Assembly: GCA_019419865.1 (NCBI GenBank)
Contig: JAHZIG010000001.1
Location: 186,001-250,000, forward strand
From: Clostridiales bacterium
GTDB taxonomy: Bacteria; Bacillota; Clostridia; Monoglobales; Monoglobaceae
DNA: 64,000 nt
Direction: 5' to 3'
Position 1 is the stretch's first letter, and each line of letters starts with the position of its first letter. The translations under genes and the position numbers were made by a program. The notes below the pieces were generated by a model. It had not been told where the DNA came from, made no database searches, and saw only the letters and a list, made by a program, of their open reading frames with translations. Below are positions 44,290 through 53,579 of the stretch, one piece after another.

Positions 44290-45599
44290 TGGTAAACATA
44301 GTTAAGCATAAATGGGTGTTCTTTACTATATCCATCGTGTTGTCGGTTATCAGCATAATCTCTCTCATATTCAGAGGCTTTAACCTCGACACCGACTTTG
44401 CGGGCGGTATAGCGCTGACTTACGAGATCGCGGGCGACTTTACGACCGCCGACGTAGAACAGGTAGTCAACGGCTCGCTGGACGGCAGATCCGCTTCTTC
44501 GGTTCAGAAGTCCGGCAACGAGGTCATCATTAAAATAGGCTATGAAAACGGCCTTACGGACGAAGAGAGAAATACCTATTCAAACGAAACGCGCGACGCC
44601 GTAACCCAGGCTCTCGAGGCTCAGTACGGCGCTCCGGTAACCGACGCGGCTTCGACGGACGCCGCGGCTGCGGAGACGACCGATACGACCGCGACCGACG
44701 CGACGGCTGAAGATACCGCCGCCGCGGATACCGCGACCGACGCTACGACCGAGGACGCGGCTACGACTGAGGACGCAACCGCCGAGACAACGGATGCAAC
44801 CGCCGAAGACGCGGCTGCGGACGCAACGACCGAGGACGCTGCGACTGCGGATGAGACGGCTACGACTGAGGACGCGGCCGCTGCGGATACCGCCGACGCT
44901 ACGACCGAGGACGCGGCTACGACTGAGGACGCGGCAACTGCCGACGAGGCAACTACTGCCGATACAACTGCGGACGCGAGCGCCGATCTCTTAAGCGGAT
45001 CGAGACTTAAGAGCATGGACGTTATCTCGCCGTCTTCGGGTCAGGAACTTGCGCGTTCGGCGCTGTGGATGTCGCTGCTCGCGTGCGCGGGTATACTGAT
45101 CTATGTAACGATCAGATTTGAATTTACTTCGGGCTGCGTAGCTATTATCGCGCTTGTGCACGACATACTCTTGCTCGTCGGACTGTACTCGCTGCTTCAG
45201 TGGTCGGTAAACATCAACTTTATCGCCGCGGTCCTGACGGTTCTCGGTTATTCTATCAATAACACGATCGTCATCATGGACAGGATCCGCGAGAACACGC
45301 GTCATTCGAGAAAAGAGACCTACGCGGAGATCGCGAATACGAGTATCCTGCAGACCATGACGCGTTCTATCAACACCACGGTAACGACGCTGCTGACGAT
45401 AGGCATGGTTTATATCCTGGGCGTTCAGTCGATACAGGCGTTCGCGCTGCCTATCATCATAGGTATCGTATTCGGTTTCTATTCGTCGGTATTTATCTCC
45501 GGTCCGTTATGGGCGACCTGGAAAGATTCGGCTGTTACGGCTAAGAGAAAGAACGCGGCCGCAAACAGCAAAAACGCTAAAGGCGGAAAGAAGAAGTAA
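44289..45599 (+). CDS. secF: Protein translocase subunit SecF with Thr/Asp/Ala-rich insertion
   Basis: Partner of SecD. The start at 44289 (MVNIVKHKWVFF) overlaps the secD stop codon; GGGGGAG precedes it. There are six helices, and the motif GYSINNTIVIMDRIRENTRH is intact. The extracellular P1 domain is interrupted at residues about 118-231 by an acidic low-complexity segment built of ATTEDAAT-like repeats, so the protein is 436 rather than about 300 residues. Such an insertion is unusual for this core component. Function is presumably retained. Confidence 0.95.
   Translation: MVNIVKHKWVFFTISIVLSVISIISLIFRGFNLDTDFAGGIALTYEIAGDFTTADVEQVVNGSLDGRSASSVQKSGNEVIIKIGYENGLTDEERNTYSNETRDAVTQALEAQYGAPVTDAASTDAAAAETTDTTATDATAEDTAAADTATDATTEDAATTEDATAETTDATAEDAAADATTEDAATADETATTEDAAAADTADATTEDAATTEDAATADEATTADTTADASADLLSGSRLKSMDVISPSSGQELARSALWMSLLACAGILIYVTIRFEFTSGCVAIIALVHDILLLVGLYSLLQWSVNINFIAAVLTVLGYSINNTIVIMDRIRENTRHSRKETYAEIANTSILQTMTRSINTTVTTLLTIGMVYILGVQSIQAFALPIIIGIVFGFYSSVFISGPLWATWKDSAVTAKRKNAAANSKNAKGGKKK
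44641..44990 (+). repeat. Low-complexity Thr/Glu/Asp/Ala coding repeat in secF
   Basis: Imperfect tandem units of the type ACGACTGAGGACGCG encoding TTEDA/TADATA, about 350 bases. The variable length of such repeats makes slippage likely. Confidence 0.8.
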
Positions 45600-45657
45600 T
45601 CGATAACGGATAATGGATATCGACAATATTTAATATCCCTATCAAACTGAATAAAAT

Positions 45658-45696
45658 AGAGCCGTTGTTTTGAGATAGACAGCGGCTCTTGTTTTA
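45658..45696 (+). terminator. Terminator of secDF
   Basis: AGAGCCGTTGT (45658-45668) pairs with ACAGCGGCTCT (45679-45689), followed by a T-rich tail. Confidence 0.8.
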
Positions 45697-45821
45697 TCTC
45701 TTTTGACTGAAACGACCGCCTGAGATCGTTTCTATAAATATATCTCGACGATATAGACCTATATCCCCTCCCGATACGCCGGCCTCCTTTACCTCTTCCT
45801 CTTACGCCCGGCTTTCGGCGC

Positions 45822-45871
45822 AAAAAAAGAGCCGGGGAACGCCGGCCGAACGTTTGATATCCGGACGGCTC
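45822..45871 (-). terminator. Terminator of the transaldolase gene
   Basis: On the minus strand the stem GAGCCG/CGGCTC with inner pairing is followed by a run of seven T bases. Confidence 0.65.
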
Positions 45872-45916
45872 CCCAAGCTCCGACTTTATCTCAGCTTATT
45901 ATTATTTGTACGGCTA

Positions 45917-46576
45917 TTAGTTATTCTTAGGAACGGTCTCCCAATCCTTTAAGAATCTCTCAATGCCTATATCCGTGAGCGGGTGTTTCGTCATCTGCAT
46001 GATAACGTTATACGGGATAGTCGCGATGTCGCAGCCGAGGCGCGCCGCTTCTATAGCGTGGAGCGGATTTCTTACGCTCGCCGCGATTATCTCGGTCTTG
46101 ATCTCGGGATCCGCCGCGAATACGTCCACGATCTCCTCGATAAGAGTCATACCGGTCTGACCTACGTCGTCAAGTCTGCCGAGGAAGGGGCTTACATACG
46201 TAGCGCCCGCGCGAGCCGCCAGGAGCGCCTGAGCCGCGGAGAATATCAACGTAACGTTGGTCTTTATGCCCTTAGCCGTAAGCTGTTTGACCGCTCCGAG
46301 TCCCGCCGGGATCATCGGTATCTTGATTACCAGATTCGGGTTGTTTATCTTTTCAACCAGTTCCAGCGCTTCTTTTACCATGCCTTCGGTGTCGAGGCTG
46401 ACTACTTCCGCGCTGATAGGACCGTCTACAATAGAGGTTATCTCCTTAACGACCTCGATAAAGTCTCTGCCCTCTTTGGCTATAAGAGACGGGTTGGTCG
46501 TAACGCCACAAATAACGCCCATGTCGTTTACTTCGCGGATATAATCCACATTGGCTGTGTCGACAAAAATTTTCAT
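45917..46576 (-). CDS. Transaldolase / fructose-6-phosphate aldolase-like
   Basis: A 219-residue TalC/FsaA-type small transaldolase: [33 protein letters not shown], and the Schiff-base lysine in [11 protein letters not shown]. It would link glycolysis and the pentose phosphate pathway by moving a dihydroxyacetone unit. Fsa and Tal activities cannot be told apart safely from sequence alone. Single gene with its own terminator. Confidence 0.88.
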   Translation of the reverse strand: MKIFVDTANVDYIREVNDMGVICGVTTNPSLIAKEGRDFIEVVKEITSIVDGPISAEVVSLDTEGMVKEALELVEKINNPNLVIKIPMIPAGLGAVKQLTAKGIKTNVTLIFSAAQALLAARAGATYVSPFLGRLDDVGQTGMTLIEEIVDVFAADPEIKTEIIAASVRNPLHAIEAARLGCDIATIPYNVIMQMTKHPLTDIGIERFLKDWETVPKNN

Positions 46577-46713
46577 TTCACTTTACTCTCCTTTTTAAAT
46601 TAAGTTTGTTATGTATATTTTTCGCCGGACGAATCCGGCATTTTATTTTTTTCTTATTGATTACCTCGGCTCAACGCTCGCCGCGCCTTGTCCGAATCAA
46701 TTTAAAACCGATT

Positions 46714-48087
46714 TTATGACTTCTCCGAGTTTCTGTAATTGTCTATGACCTTCTTAACGGTCTCCTTTGCCGGACCTCCGACAAGCTTTCTCTGGCTCAC
46801 GCAGGTCTTAAGCGATATCTCGTCGTATATATCCTCGCCGAACAGCTGTGAAAACTCCTTGAACTCGTCCATGCTCAACTCGTCTATATACTTATCGTTT
46901 TCAATACAGTACGCAACCATCCTGCCGACTACGGCGTGCGCGTCTCTAAAAGGCAGTCCGCGCTTTACGAGATAGTCCGCCACGTCGGTCGCGTTGGTAA
47001 AACCGCCCTTGGCGCCGTGCAGCATATTATCGGCTTTTATCTTCATTGTGGAGATCATCTTCTCAAAGACCGGAACGCACAGTTTGACCGTGTCCACGGC
47101 GTCGAAGATCTGCTCCTTATCCTCCTGCATATCTTTATTATATGCGAGCGGCAAGCCCTTCATCATCGTTAAAAGTCCCATAAGCGAGCCGTACACCCTT
47201 CCGGTCTTGCCTCTGGCGAGTTCCGCCACGTCGGGGTTCTTCTTCTGCGGCATTATGCTCGACCCTGTGCTGTACGCGTCGTCCAGTTCTATAAACGCGA
47301 ACTCGTGCGAGCTCCAAAGTATTATCTCCTCCGAGAATCTGCTGAGGTGCATCATTACCGCTGACAGGCAAAATGCAAGTTCGAGTACAAAATCCCTGTC
47401 CGAGACGCCGTCCAAGCTGTTGAGCGTCACTGAATCAAATCCCAGCTTATCGCAGACGAAATCTCTGTCGAGATCGTAAGTAGTACCCGCGAGCGCGCCG
47501 CTGCCGAGCGGCATGACGTTTATGCGTCTCCGGCAATCCGCAAGTCTCTCGGTATCCCTCTTAAACATCTCATAATAAGCCATTACATGGTGCGCGAGCG
47601 TGATAGGCTGAGCCTTTTGCAGATGAGTGTAACCGGGCATTATGGTCTCCATATTATCTTCTGCAATATCGAGAATAGTAGATTTCAAAGAATTAAGATC
47701 CTTAACTATTTCGTCTACCTCGTCTCTCAGATACATCCTGAGATCGAGCGCGACCTGATCGTTGCGGCTTCTTCCCGTATGCAATTTCTTGCCCACGTCG
47801 CCTATACGCGAGATCAATATAGTCTCAATATTCATATGGATATCCTCGGCGTCGATCTCAAACTCGACCTTTCCGCTTTCGATATCCTCTTTTATCTCTC
47901 CGAGCGTCTTTACTATCAGCGCGGCGTCCTCCTCGGGGATTATCCCCTGTCTGCCGAGCATTTCGGCGTGCGCCTGGCTTCCGAGTATATCCTGCGCGTA
48001 CATCCGCGCGTCGAACCGGATCGACGAGTTGAAGTCGTCCACCATCGCGTCCGTCGATTTTGAAAAACGTCCTCCCCATAACTTCAT
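46714..48087 (-). CDS. argH: Argininosuccinate lyase
   Basis: Last step of arginine synthesis, splitting argininosuccinate to arginine and fumarate. The 457-residue product has [19 protein letters not shown], the catalytic HLQKAQP segment ([13 protein letters not shown]) and the superfamily signature [12 protein letters not shown]. It follows argG on the same strand, with a 246-base GC-rich spacer holding several hairpins. Confidence 0.97.
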   Translation of the reverse strand: MKLWGGRFSKSTDAMVDDFNSSIRFDARMYAQDILGSQAHAEMLGRQGIIPEEDAALIVKTLGEIKEDIESGKVEFEIDAEDIHMNIETILISRIGDVGKKLHTGRSRNDQVALDLRMYLRDEVDEIVKDLNSLKSTILDIAEDNMETIMPGYTHLQKAQPITLAHHVMAYYEMFKRDTERLADCRRRINVMPLGSGALAGTTYDLDRDFVCDKLGFDSVTLNSLDGVSDRDFVLELAFCLSAVMMHLSRFSEEIILWSSHEFAFIELDDAYSTGSSIMPQKKNPDVAELARGKTGRVYGSLMGLLTMMKGLPLAYNKDMQEDKEQIFDAVDTVKLCVPVFEKMISTMKIKADNMLHGAKGGFTNATDVADYLVKRGLPFRDAHAVVGRMVAYCIENDKYIDELSMDEFKEFSQLFGEDIYDEISLKTCVSQRKLVGGPAKETVKKVIDNYRNSEKS

Positions 48088-48333
48088 ATGATTTCTCCTG
48101 ACATCTTAAATAATATTTAGCGCCGCCGTCCGCGTCGGCTTGTTCCAGACTTACGCGCGACGGCGCCCAAGCGCGAGCCGCCCGGCGTCCGTTTAAAACG
48201 CGGGCTTCGCCTGCGCCCGAATGCGAAAGCGGCCTTCGCGCCTTCGCGCCGCCGGGGCGGGCGGAGTATGTCTGAGCTCGCGCTCCTCCGTCCGCCTCGC
48301 CGTAATATGAGCCTCTAAGGCTTAATATTTATC
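48088..48333. other. GC-rich spacer argG-argH
   Basis: Contains overlapping GC-rich inverted repeats (for example GCGAAAGCGGCCTTCGCGCC around 48219-48240). No gene or clear promoter is visible; RNA folding between the two genes may tune argH expression. Confidence 0.4.
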
Positions 48334-49554
48334 CTATTTCTCTTCCTCGTTCTTTTTATTCATCAAAGCGCGAACCTTGAGCGGCAGACCGAACAGGTTG
48401 ATAAAGCCTTCGCTGTCCTTATGGCTGTAGAGCTCGTGGCTGTCGCCGAAGCTTGCGATGTCCTCGTTATAGAGCGAGTACTTGGACTTGGAACCCGCCG
48501 GGGTCGCCTGACCCTTGTACAGTTTCATCCTGACTTCTCCGGTCACGGTCCGCTCCATCGAATCGACCATAGCCGAAAGCGCTTCTCTGAGCGGGGTGAA
48601 CCATTTTCCGTCGTAGACCAGCTCCGCGAACTTTATCGCGGCCTGACGCTTAAACGCCTGCGTGTCGCGGTCGAGGCAGAGATATTCGAGTTCCTGGAGC
48701 GCGGCGTAGAGGATAGTTCCGCCCGGGGTCTCGTAAACGCCCCGCGACTTCATTCCGACAAGTCTGTCCTCCACTATGTCGGCGATACCTATGCCGTTAG
48801 CGCCGCCCAAAGCGTTGAGCTTTTCGACCAATGGACGCGGAGCGAGCTTCTCGCCGTCTATGGATACCGGAACGCCTTTTTCGAAACCGATCGTAATATA
48901 GGTCGGCTTATCCGGCGCCTTCTCGGGCGATACGCCGAGCTTGAGCAGATTATCGAGCTGAGGTTCGTTCGCGGGATCTTCAAGATCCATGCCCTCGTGG
49001 CTGATGTGCCAGATGTTTCTGTCTCTCGAGTACAAGTCCTTTTTGGTGACCGGGATCTCTATATTATGAGCCTCGGCGTAGTCCACCGCGTCCTCGCGGG
49101 ATTTGATATCCCATATTCTCCACGGAGCGATTATCTTTACATCCGGAGCGAGCGCCTTTATCGTGAGCTCGAAGCGAACCTGGTCGTTGCCCTTGCCGGT
49201 CGCGCCGTGACAGATGGCTACCGCGCCCTCCTTCTTAGCGATCTCGACCAATCTCTTCGCGATTATCGGACGCGCGTGAGAGGTGCCGAGCAGATACTTG
49301 CCCTCGTATACCGCTCCCGCCTTGAGAGTCGGGAATATATAATCCTCCACATACTCGTCGCGAAGGTCTTCTATATACAACTTTGAAGCGCCGGCTTTCT
49401 TAGCGCGCTCCTCGAGGCCCTCGGTCTCCTTGCCCTGTCCTACGTCGCCGCATACCGCGATAACGTCGTAGTCGTAGTTCTCCTTAAGCCAGGGGATAAT
49501 GATAGAAGTGTCCAGACCTCCCGAATATGCGAGTACAACTTTTTCTTTTGCCAT
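48334..49554 (-). CDS. argG: Argininosuccinate synthase
   Basis: Joins citrulline and aspartate with ATP. The 406-residue product has the N-type PP-loop [28 protein letters not shown] and GLDTSI-associated citrulline/aspartate contacts ([13 protein letters not shown]). GGAGG precedes the ATG. It forms the pair argG-argH with its downstream neighbour. Confidence 0.97.
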   Translation of the reverse strand: MAKEKVVLAYSGGLDTSIIIPWLKENYDYDVIAVCGDVGQGKETEGLEERAKKAGASKLYIEDLRDEYVEDYIFPTLKAGAVYEGKYLLGTSHARPIIAKRLVEIAKKEGAVAICHGATGKGNDQVRFELTIKALAPDVKIIAPWRIWDIKSREDAVDYAEAHNIEIPVTKKDLYSRDRNIWHISHEGMDLEDPANEPQLDNLLKLGVSPEKAPDKPTYITIGFEKGVPVSIDGEKLAPRPLVEKLNALGGANGIGIADIVEDRLVGMKSRGVYETPGGTILYAALQELEYLCLDRDTQAFKRQAAIKFAELVYDGKWFTPLREALSAMVDSMERTVTGEVRMKLYKGQATPAGSKSKYSLYNEDIASFGDSHELYSHKDSEGFINLFGLPLKVRALMNKKNEEEK

Positions 49555-49619
49555 TTATGATTACCTCCAAACGTCTTGCGAACAAATATAAATATTTGCA
49601 TAAAAATTACATCTATGTT

Positions 49620-49648
49620 ATTATATAATAAATAATTTATTATTGCAA
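49620..49648 (-). promoter_or_regulatory. Promoter of argG
   Basis: TTGCAA (49643-49648) and TATAAT (49620-49625) on the minus strand, spacer 17. Confidence 0.65.
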
Positions 49649-49717
49649 TAAATTTTTGATATTTTTTAACGCCGCGGACAATATTTTAATATCCGCTTCA
49701 AAAATAAGGAGATAAAA

Positions 49718-50224
49718 ATGCGAATACTTGGGATCGACCCCGGATACGCTATAGTCGGATACGGAATTATCGACTATAGCGACAACAAATTCAAGACCGT
49801 CGATTACGGCGCGATAACCACGACCCCGGACGTTGAGATGAACGACCGGTTCAAGCTGATACACGACCGGCTGAGCGATATCATAACCCTTACGAAGCCG
49901 GATTTCATGGCGGTCGAGGAACTGTTCTTCAACAGCAACCAAAAGACCGCGATAAACGTCGCGCAGGCGAGAGGCGTTCTTCTGCTCGCCGCGCTTAACA
50001 AGGGCGTGAAGATCTTCGAATACACGCCGCTCCAGGTAAAACAGGCGGTGGTCGGCTACGGCAGAGCCGAAAAGACGCAGGTCCAGCAGATGGTAAAACT
50101 CCTGCTCGGCCTCGACAAGATCCCCAAGCCGGACGATACGGCCGACGCGCTCGCGGTCGCGGTCTGCCACGCCCATTCGTATAATCCCGCGCGGCTCGAT
50201 CTGAATAAATATATCGGGAAATAA
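49718..50224 (+). CDS. ruvC: Holliday junction endonuclease RuvC
   Basis: Resolves Holliday junctions in homologous recombination. The 168-residue RNase-H-fold protein has the catalytic acids in [24 protein letters not shown] and [21 protein letters not shown] precedes the ATG. ruvA and ruvB do not follow as they often do; a GNAT gene does. Confidence 0.96.
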   Translation: MRILGIDPGYAIVGYGIIDYSDNKFKTVDYGAITTTPDVEMNDRFKLIHDRLSDIITLTKPDFMAVEELFFNSNQKTAINVAQARGVLLLAALNKGVKIFEYTPLQVKQAVVGYGRAEKTQVQQMVKLLLGLDKIPKPDDTADALAVAVCHAHSYNPARLDLNKYIGK

Positions 50225-50304
50225 CGACGTCTCGCTCGGTATATAAATTTTGCCGAACAGCCAAGCCCCGGACAGGAAAACGGCGAAGGATCGAATATTT
50301 CAGA

Positions 50305-50412
50305 TACATATTTGAATGTATATTTAGTTGTATATTCAGAGGTATATTTAGTTGCATGTTTAGTTGCATATTTGAATGTATATTTAGATACATATTTGGA
50401 GGTATATATAGA
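50305..50412 (+). repeat. 12-bp tandem repeat (9 units) at the GNAT gene start
   Basis: Nine units close to TGTATATTTAGT with an exact 12-base period, in frame (four codons) with the following gene. It carries the only ATG upstream of the GNAT domain. Confidence 0.85.
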
Positions 50413-50884
50413 AAATACAAACGAATACGAGATAAAGCTCTCGGTCGGGCTGGACGGTAATCCCGACGCGGCGAAGATAAGAAAGGCTGTCTTCTGCGAC
50501 GAGCAGGGTTTTAAAAACGAGTTCGACGAGATAGACAGGACCGCCTTCCATATCGTCTTATATAAAGACGGCGTCCCCGCGGCGACCGGCAGGCTGTTTT
50601 TAGAGACCGGAGACGAATACATAGGCTTGTTTGGCGGCGGGGCGCCCGTAGTTATGCGGCTCGGCAGGCTCGCGGTAACGAAGAGCTTCCGAGGCTCCGG
50701 GCTGGGCGCCGCCGCGGCGGTCGAGCTTGAGAGGATAGCCGCCGAAAAGGGAGCCGCGGGAGTCGTATTATCGGCTCAGACTCAGGCTATGGGCTTTTAT
50801 AAAAAGCTCGGGTATATTCCGGTCGGCGGGGAATATTTGGAGGAATTCTGCCCGCATATAACTATGATAAAGGATTTGCAATAA
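50312..50884 (+). CDS. GNAT-family N-acetyltransferase
   Basis: The conserved domain covers about residues 40-190: LSVGLDGNPDAAKIRKAVFC, the acetyl-CoA loop RLAVTKSFRGSGLGAA and AMGFYKKLGYIPVGGEYLEE near the end, resembling ElaA/YjcF-type acetyltransferases. The first 33 residues are encoded by the 12-bp tandem repeat and look like YLVVYSEVYLVACLVAYLNV. The ATG at 50312 has no nearby ribosome-binding site, while GGAGG at 50398-50402 is followed only by ATA. The true start is therefore uncertain and an ATG may have been lost. Substrate unknown. Confidence 0.75.
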   Translation: MNVYLVVYSEVYLVACLVAYLNVYLDTYLEVYIENTNEYEIKLSVGLDGNPDAAKIRKAVFCDEQGFKNEFDEIDRTAFHIVLYKDGVPAATGRLFLETGDEYIGLFGGGAPVVMRLGRLAVTKSFRGSGLGAAAAVELERIAAEKGAAGVVLSAQTQAMGFYKKLGYIPVGGEYLEEFCPHITMIKDLQ

Positions 50885-51149
50885 AGGATTCGGCGCGGCT
50901 TCGCTTTGGCGTCCGCTTTGGCGTCCGATTCGGCGCCTCTTTTTTACGGACGCAAAAGCCGCCGTCCGACGCGGTTTTTCGCCGGGGTCATTAAATTTTT
51001 AACAAAAACGCCGCTTTAAAAAGTATATTTTTCACCATTATACAAATACTAATTGCAGTTAACATATTCTTGTTAAACTCTAAAAGGATCATAATTTTAG
51101 TATTTAGTTAAACAGAAAAAATATCAAAGAAAAGAATGGAGAGAAATAT
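50885..51149. other. Intergenic region GNAT-spoVT
   Basis: GC-rich first half with CGTCCGATTCGGCGCC-type short repeats, then AT-rich flank of spoVT. No clear promoter could be placed; in known relatives spoVT is under a sporulation sigma factor. Confidence 0.35.
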
Positions 51150-51695
51150 ATGAAAGCTACCGGAATAGTGAGAAGAATCGACGATCTGGGGCGTATCGTA
51201 ATCCCGAAAGAGATACGCCGCACTATGAGAATACACGAGGGCGACCCTCTGGAAATATATACCGAGCACGACGGCAGAGTTATTTTTAAGAAATACTCGC
51301 CCATAGGCGAGCTCAGCGAATTCGCATGCCAATACGCGGACTCTCTGAGCAAGGCCACGGGGCTTACCGCCTGCATAACCGACAAGGACAACATAATAGC
51401 CGTATCCTCGAACGAAAAACAAAAGCAGCGCGAGCTTAAGGAGAAGCCGATCTCCTCCTCTATAGAGAGGATCATGCAGAGCAAGGACGTATTCACCTCG
51501 GAGGACGGCTCGCAGAGGATCAGCATAACCGGCGACAGCGAGGACTTCGAGGCCGGGGTCGTCGCTCCGATAATCTACGACGGAGACCCTATAGGCTCGG
51601 TAGTCTTCGTCAAGGACGAGTCGGGCGAGGTCACGACCGTAGAACAAAAGCTCGCCGAAACGGCGGCTTGCTTTTTGGGAAAGACGATGGAATAA
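51150..51695 (+). CDS. spoVT: Stage V sporulation regulator SpoVT
   Basis: A 181-residue regulator with an N-terminal AbrB DNA-binding domain (MKATGIVRRIDDLGRIVIPK, then EIRRTMRIHEGDPLEIYTE) and a C-terminal GAF-like domain (about 55-178). In Bacillus and Clostridia it controls late forespore genes. Length and both domains match SpoVT rather than the short AbrB. It is evidence that the organism belongs to a spore-forming lineage. Confidence 0.93.
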   Translation: MKATGIVRRIDDLGRIVIPKEIRRTMRIHEGDPLEIYTEHDGRVIFKKYSPIGELSEFACQYADSLSKATGLTACITDKDNIIAVSSNEKQKQRELKEKPISSSIERIMQSKDVFTSEDGSQRISITGDSEDFEAGVVAPIIYDGDPIGSVVFVKDESGEVTTVEQKLAETAACFLGKTME

Positions 51696-51991
51696 CAAAA
51701 GCGCTTTTTTATTTATTATCCAACCGGCAGGGGCGGCTCCAAACGAGCTTCGCCCCTTTAATTATGCGCGGATATCGGCGCCGGTATTTTTAGGCGCCCG
51801 CTTTATAACGCGGCTTCGGCTTCCCTATCCCGCCGCAAAGGTTTTATCCTGAAACGGTCGGATATGCTTAAGCGCCCCGCTTATTCGCTCCAAAAATCAA
51901 AAAAACCTATTGCTATAACGCCAAATTTGTTCTATAATATTAAACATGCTATATAAAAACGTATAAACTATATAAGAAGGATAACTTAAAA

Positions 51992-52789
51992 ATGAGAAAT
52001 AACAGGAAATACGGCGGCGCTCCAAAAAACGCGCCGCAAAGCGACGATAATATCTATGGGCGCAATCCCGTTCTCGAGGCGCTCGAATCGGGGCGATCTA
52101 TAGATAAGATATTTATTCAGGACGGGATAAACGCTCCCGTTATCGGCCGGATCCGAAACCTCGCAAAGAGCCGGGGCGTGACCTACAGCTTTACCGATAA
52201 GCGCAGGCTCGACCGCATGACCGGCGGGGAGAATCATCAGGGCGTCGTCGCGGTCGGCGCGGCTCACGCCTATTCCTCGGTCGAGGATATACTGGATCGG
52301 GCTAAGGAAAACGGCGAGGAGCCTTTTATCGTGATATGCGAAGGACTTACCGACCCCCATAACCTGGGCGCGGTGATCAGGACCGCGGACGCGGCGGGCT
52401 GCCACGGCGTGATAATACCGAAGAACAGAAGCGTTCAGCTGAGTTCTACGGTCGCCAAGGTCGCGGCGGGGGCGATAGAGCATATCCCGGTCGCCAAGGT
52501 CGTAAATATAGCTCAAACAGTAGAAAAACTCAAAAAGGAAGGGCTGTGGATAGTCGGAACGGACCTGAGCGCGACCATGACGCACTACGAATGCGATATG
52601 GCCGGAGCTATCGGCGTAGTGATAGGCTCCGAGGGCGAGGGGATAAGCCGGATCGTCCGGGAGAGCTGCGACTTTCTGGTCAAGATCCCGATCAAAGGCG
52701 GCGCGGAATCCCTCAACGCCTCGGTCGCCGCGGGAGTCGTTCTGTACGAGGCGCTCAGACAACGGAGCAACGTAGAGATTAGAGATTAG
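51992..52789 (+). CDS. rlmB: TrmH-family rRNA 2'-O-methyltransferase (RlmB-like)
   Basis: SPOUT-class methyltransferase likely modifying G2251-equivalent of 23S rRNA. The 265-residue product has YGRNPVLEALESGR (substrate-binding N-terminal domain), EGLTDPHNLGAVIRTADAAG, VIGSEGEGISRIVRE and IPIKGGAESLNASVAAGVVL. The protein would normally stop about at LRQR; the last residues, SNVEIRD, and the stop codon come from a heptamer repeat that begins at 52768. Confidence 0.88.
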   Translation: MRNNRKYGGAPKNAPQSDDNIYGRNPVLEALESGRSIDKIFIQDGINAPVIGRIRNLAKSRGVTYSFTDKRRLDRMTGGENHQGVVAVGAAHAYSSVEDILDRAKENGEEPFIVICEGLTDPHNLGAVIRTADAAGCHGVIIPKNRSVQLSSTVAKVAAGAIEHIPVAKVVNIAQTVEKLKKEGLWIVGTDLSATMTHYECDMAGAIGVVIGSEGEGISRIVRESCDFLVKIPIKGGAESLNASVAAGVVLYEALRQRSNVEIRD

Positions 52790-52857
52790 CGAATAGAGAA
52801 TAAGGGGCGAAACGGGCGGCTTTAACGCCGAACGGCTTTGTTTGCGGAAATGGAATA
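52768..52857. repeat. Heptamer element E6 (left half)
   Basis: CAACGTAG plus units, then core GGGCGGCTTTAACGCCGAAC to TGGAATA, directly followed by element E7. It provides the end of the rlmB reading frame. Confidence 0.85.
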
Positions 52858-53065
52858 CAACGTAGAGATTAGGGATTAGGGATTAGAGATTAGCGAATAG
52901 GGGGCAAAATTCGCCGCTTTAACGCCGAACGCAAACGCCTGCGGAAATGAAATACTTTGTTTTCCTATCGCGTAACAGTCGCCGTTTAAACGTTACAGAA
53001 ACGTTTTTACTTCCTAATCGCTATTCGCTAATCTCTAATCGCTACGTTCGCTAATCTCTATGTTG
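52858..53065. repeat. GATTAG-heptamer MITE-like element E7
   Basis: Complete element with both unit-type ends (CAACGTAGAGATTAG ... CTAATCTCTATGTTG). Its core is the same sequence and orientation as in E10. It abuts TA locus C. Confidence 0.88.
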
Positions 53066-53080
53066 TAAAAGAATTGTAAA

Positions 53081-53109
53081 TTGACATGATTTGTCATATG
53101 ATGTATAAT
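53081..53109 (+). promoter_or_regulatory. Toxin promoter of TA locus C
   Basis: Perfect TTGACA (53081-53086), 17 bases, TATAAT (53104-53109). The transcript would start near 53116. Confidence 0.8.
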
Positions 53110-53212
53110 TACCTTTAGCAGATTAGAGGTAATTGAAGAGCGGTTAGCCACCCCATTTTATAATGAAAGGGGGTGTTCATCTCCATTATGTTACATAAGG
53201 AGGTGATTGCTG

Positions 53213-53284
53213 ATGAAATTATTCTTTCGAGTATTGTTACTCGTTATAATATTTCTTATGGTTTTCACCATTAAAGCAGTATAA
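53213..53284 (+). CDS. Putative type I toxin, 23-residue hydrophobic peptide (locus C)
   Basis: A 23-codon gene beginning MKLFFRVLLL and ending FTIKAV: basic start, one membrane helix, no other domain. AAGGAGGTGATT, a full match to the 16S rRNA tail, lies 53197-53208 with ideal spacing. The leader carries a CCCC/GGGG hairpin and a GAAAGGGGGTG block shared with locus B. The stop codon is inside the hairpin that ends the convergent antisense RNA. An identical copy is at 55445-55516. A membrane-active type I toxin is inferred from architecture; the family is not one I recognise. Confidence 0.65.
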   Translation: MKLFFRVLLLVIIFLMVFTIKAV

Positions 53285-53359
53285 CCGCCCCATCGCTAAA
53301 TAGGCGGTTATACTAAACCCATTATTTGGCTGACCGAGTATTCGGTTTACCTCTTTTCT
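53273..53359 (-). ncRNA. Antisense RNA (candidate antitoxin) of TA locus C
   Basis: Promoter on the minus strand: TTGACA (53389-53394), 17 bases, TATAAT (53366-53371). The predicted RNA of about 87 bases starts with AGCAGAAAAGAGG, folds the ACCGA/TCGGT hairpin (about 53330-53345) and ends at ATAACCGCC/GGCGGTTAT (53281-53312) followed by GCTTT. It overlaps the 3' end of the toxin mRNA and its stop codon, the layout of txpA/RatA-like type I systems. Confidence 0.65.
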
Positions 53360-53391
53360 GCTTTTATTATACACTAATTATTCCGCGTTGT

Positions 53392-53550
53392 CAACGTAGA
53401 GATTAGGGATTAGTAATTAGGGATTAGGAGGTAAAATTCGCCGCTTTAACGCCGAACGGATTTGTTTGCGGAAATGGATACTTTGTTTTCCTATCGCGCC
53501 GCAGAAGCCGCATAGACGATTACAACAGCGTTTTACGCTCCTGATACCTA
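53392..53550. repeat. GATTAG-heptamer MITE-like element E8
   Basis: Left end CAACGTAGAGATTAG, core with TTCGCCGCTTTAACGCCGAA; the right end has degenerated. It borders TA locus C on the right. Confidence 0.82.
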
Positions 53551-53579
53551 TTTATATTATTTAGAAAAAAGGTGAATAC

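Noticed and set aside
44621..45016. 131-residue Ala/Val/Ser-rich frame antisense to secF
   Set aside because: It is the reverse reading of the low-complexity repeat in secF; composition only.
52858..53065. CRISPR-like array from GATTAG repeats
   Set aside because: Units are 7 bp with no spacers, change orientation across the element and recur with a fixed core; this is a dispersed repeat family.
53188..53274. 28-codon frame overlapping the toxin gene of locus C in another frame
   Set aside because: Its product is not hydrophobic and its Shine-Dalgarno site is far away; the 23-codon frame fits the strong site. A leader-peptide role is not excluded.
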